From: Actinomycetota bacterium
GTDB taxonomy: Bacteria; Cyanobacteriota; Vampirovibrionia; Obscuribacterales; Obscuribacteraceae
Reading direction: 5' to 3'
DNA length: 8,325 nt
Assembly (NCBI GenBank): GCA_903970355.1
Contig: CAJCIF010000024.1
Coordinates: 1 to 8,325, forward strand
Shown here: positions 6,765 through 8,325 of the stretch, in pieces
Numbering within the stretch: the stretch's first letter is position 1
How the letters are laid out: every line of letters starts with the position of its first letter
Notes under the pieces: model-generated
Database searches by the model: none
What the model was told of the DNA's origin: nothing
What the model saw: the letters and a program-made list of their open reading frames with translations, nothing else
Made by a program: the position numbers and the translations under genes

Positions 6765-7637
6765 ATGGTCACTATCTCACAAGGTCGTGTCATGAACGTA
6801 CTGGTCGAAGGCAGGATCAATTACAGTTTGACGATGAAAGATCTGCTAAAGCGGATCTTTCAAATGCAAATGGCCGGTACTTCTTTCATTAGAATTATCA
6901 GCAGCGATGGTGCTCTCACCGGCCGGATATTCATTCTCGACAGCACGTTCATTACTGGTGCAGATTCAAAAGAATCAGGTGAAGTTGGTTATCCGGTTCT
7001 GAAGAAGCTTCTCAAAATTAGCGAAGGCAGTTTCGCAATTGTGTCCATGCGGGCAGGCGACCCAGTTGATGGTGAATTTTCGATGAACATCGAAATTCGC
7101 AAGATATTCGAAAACATCGATAATTTGCCGGAAAACCCATCGGTGCTTTTCGATCAAAACGCGCTGCTAGACAAGGTTTTTAACCCGGCTATCGAAGCGG
7201 CCAACGCCAGTGCTGAAGCGCAGCACAACCCTACTCCCATCAAAGACTCGCACGTGCAATCTATTCTTGGAAAAGTGCTCGTCGCTGAAAGTACTACTGC
7301 CAAGCCCGAAGTAAATTGGAACTCCGTAAAGCCCCTTCTGGGAGATGAATCGGACTTAGCGCCCGTTGCTCATTTTGGTGCCCAGTACGCAGCAAATATT
7401 CAGAATAACGGGCCCCGTACCACTCACCAGAGAGTGACAGGGCAATTGCGTTCAATAAGCAGTTTAGAAAACGTCGAGCGCCAGCGGTCAGTGCGGCGCA
7501 TTTTTATCCTTGCCGGTTTGGTGGCAGTCGCTGCAATTGTCGGTTACAGTGTTTTCCACTTCCTCATCAAAACCACCCCGGCACCAACGGAAGCGCCAGC
7601 CGTACATGCAACCGATCAGGTTGAACCGAACCATTAG
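6765..7637 (+). CDS. DUF4388-like protein with single C-terminal TM anchor
   Basis: This 290-residue protein has an N-terminal domain (about 10-95) resembling DUF4388, found at the N-terminus of PatA-type regulators. It has GRINYSLTMKDLLKRIF (16-32), then TGRIFILDSTFITGA (52-66), then a helix and SEGSFAIV (86-93). The match is by pattern, not by a search. A further helical part reaches about 140, followed by a polar linker and one TM helix (about 245-267) preceded by RQRSVRR. This arrangement puts the globular part in the cytoplasm and the short Pro/Ala tail (268-290) outside. Family members often sit in response-regulator or motility proteins, but no receiver domain is present, so the function is unknown. 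Start: AGAGG ends 4 nt before the ATG, a short but usable spacing. It is followed 3 nt later by cmk, so the two are probably cotranscribed. Confidence 0.85.
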   Translation: MVTISQGRVMNVLVEGRINYSLTMKDLLKRIFQMQMAGTSFIRIISSDGALTGRIFILDSTFITGADSKESGEVGYPVLKKLLKISEGSFAIVSMRAGDPVDGEFSMNIEIRKIFENIDNLPENPSVLFDQNALLDKVFNPAIEAANASAEAQHNPTPIKDSHVQSILGKVLVAESTTAKPEVNWNSVKPLLGDESDLAPVAHFGAQYAANIQNNGPRTTHQRVTGQLRSISSLENVERQRSVRRIFILAGLVAVAAIVGYSVFHFLIKTTPAPTEAPAVHATDQVEPNH

Positions 7638-7640
7638 TCT

Positions 7641-8325
7641 ATGCCAAACCACCGGGAGCTGGACGGAAAGCGGCTCAAAATAGCTATAGATGGACCAGCC
7701 GGAGCGGGTAAATCCACCGTTGCTCGAATGGTGGCGGAAAAACTCGGCTATTTGTACATCGATACCGGAGCGATGTACAGGGCAGCGACTTTGATAGTTT
7801 TAGAGAAGGAACTACCGATAGAATCGGCAAGCGAGATTGGTGAGGCGGTGCGGCAAGCATCAATTGAGCTCGTATCAGCGGCAGAAAGCAGCGATAGCCG
7901 GCCACACGTTTTGATTGATGGACGAGACGTGACCGATGAAATCAGAACTCGCGCCGTGAGCAATCATGTCAGTGCTGTTTCGGCACTGGCGGAAGTGCGC
8001 ACCGTACTCGTTCAAAAACAGCAGCAAATGGCGGAGTCTGGCGCGGTAGTGCTGGATGGACGGGATATCGGCACGGTTGTGATGCCGAATGCAGAGTTGA
8101 AAATATTCTTGACCGCTTCTCCGGAAGAGCGCGCTCGTCGCCGTCTTATCGATCTTGAAAAAGCAGGTGAGGCTGTCGACAAAGATGTCTTACTGAAAGA
8201 AATTATCGAACGAGACTATAAAGATTCACATCGTGCCATCGGACCATTGCGACAGGCTCACGATGCCATTCTTCTTTCTACCGACAATATGACGATCGAT
8301 TCGGAGGTTGAGGAAATCATTAGAC
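7641..8325 (+). CDS. cmk: Cytidylate kinase (partial; last few residues beyond the window)
   Basis: Cytidylate kinase phosphorylates CMP and dCMP with ATP in cytoplasmic pyrimidine nucleotide metabolism. The P-loop GPAGAGKST (18-26), DTGAMYR (41-47), DGRD (93-96), DGRDIGT (139-145), RARRR (164-168) and the closing RDYKDSHRAIGPL (191-203) with AHDAILLST (206-214) are all present in family order. The 228 visible residues are already about the full bacterial length (around 220-230), so only a short tail is missing. The ATG lies 3 nt after the preceding stop codon and has no clear Shine-Dalgarno, which suggests translational coupling to the upstream DUF4388-like gene. The product begins with about 11 residues before the first strand (RLKIAIDGPA), slightly longer than usual. 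Confidence 0.96.
   Translation, partial: MPNHRELDGKRLKIAIDGPAGAGKSTVARMVAEKLGYLYIDTGAMYRAATLIVLEKELPIESASEIGEAVRQASIELVSAAESSDSRPHVLIDGRDVTDEIRTRAVSNHVSAVSALAEVRTVLVQKQQQMAESGAVVLDGRDIGTVVMPNAELKIFLTASPEERARRRLIDLEKAGEAVDKDVLLKEIIERDYKDSHRAIGPLRQAHDAILLSTDNMTIDSEVEEIIR

Overview
The window is bacterial, compact and of middling G+C (roughly 47-49% by eye). It holds five protein genes and no RNA genes, insertion sequences or CRISPR arrays that I can see. I cannot name the species. The mix of a SWIM-SNF2 helicase, tandem MshEN-like domains, a DUF4388-like tail-anchored protein and a GTAC-N4-GTAC box like the cyanobacterial LexA site would fit a relative of Cyanobacteria such as Vampirovibrionia/Melainabacteria. 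That placement is a low-to-moderate inference.

Layout. Positions 1-2453 (minus) carry most of a SWIM zinc-finger SNF2-family helicase; its C-terminal half-motor lies off the left edge. Positions 2680-3798 (minus) encode a two-TM protein with an extracytoplasmic sensor-like region and a cytoplasmic coiled coil, but no recognisable output domain. A 228-bp divergent intergenic region (3799-4026) follows, with a cluster of GTAC half-sites and a 21-bp near-perfect palindrome that overlaps the apparent -35 box of the next gene. Positions 4027-5760 (plus) encode a 577-residue soluble protein built from tandem MshEN-like units with an exact 98-residue period, then a Pro/Ser/Gly-rich tail. Positions 5975-6586 (plus) encode an atypical Fe/Mn superoxide dismutase, closed by a strong intrinsic terminator. 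Positions 6765-7637 (plus) encode a DUF4388-like protein with one C-terminal TM segment, and only 3 nt later comes cytidylate kinase (cmk), which runs off the right edge a few residues short of its usual length.

How the genes may relate. The most unusual part is the divergent pair: a membrane sensor-like protein without an effector, and a multi-unit protein whose units match the family that in MshE-type ATPases binds cyclic di-GMP. The array is not fused to any ATPase, which suggests a nucleotide-responsive adaptor or scaffold; this is inference. The superoxide dismutase is a stand-alone unit. The DUF4388-like gene and cmk form a tight two-gene operon, although they share no obvious pathway.
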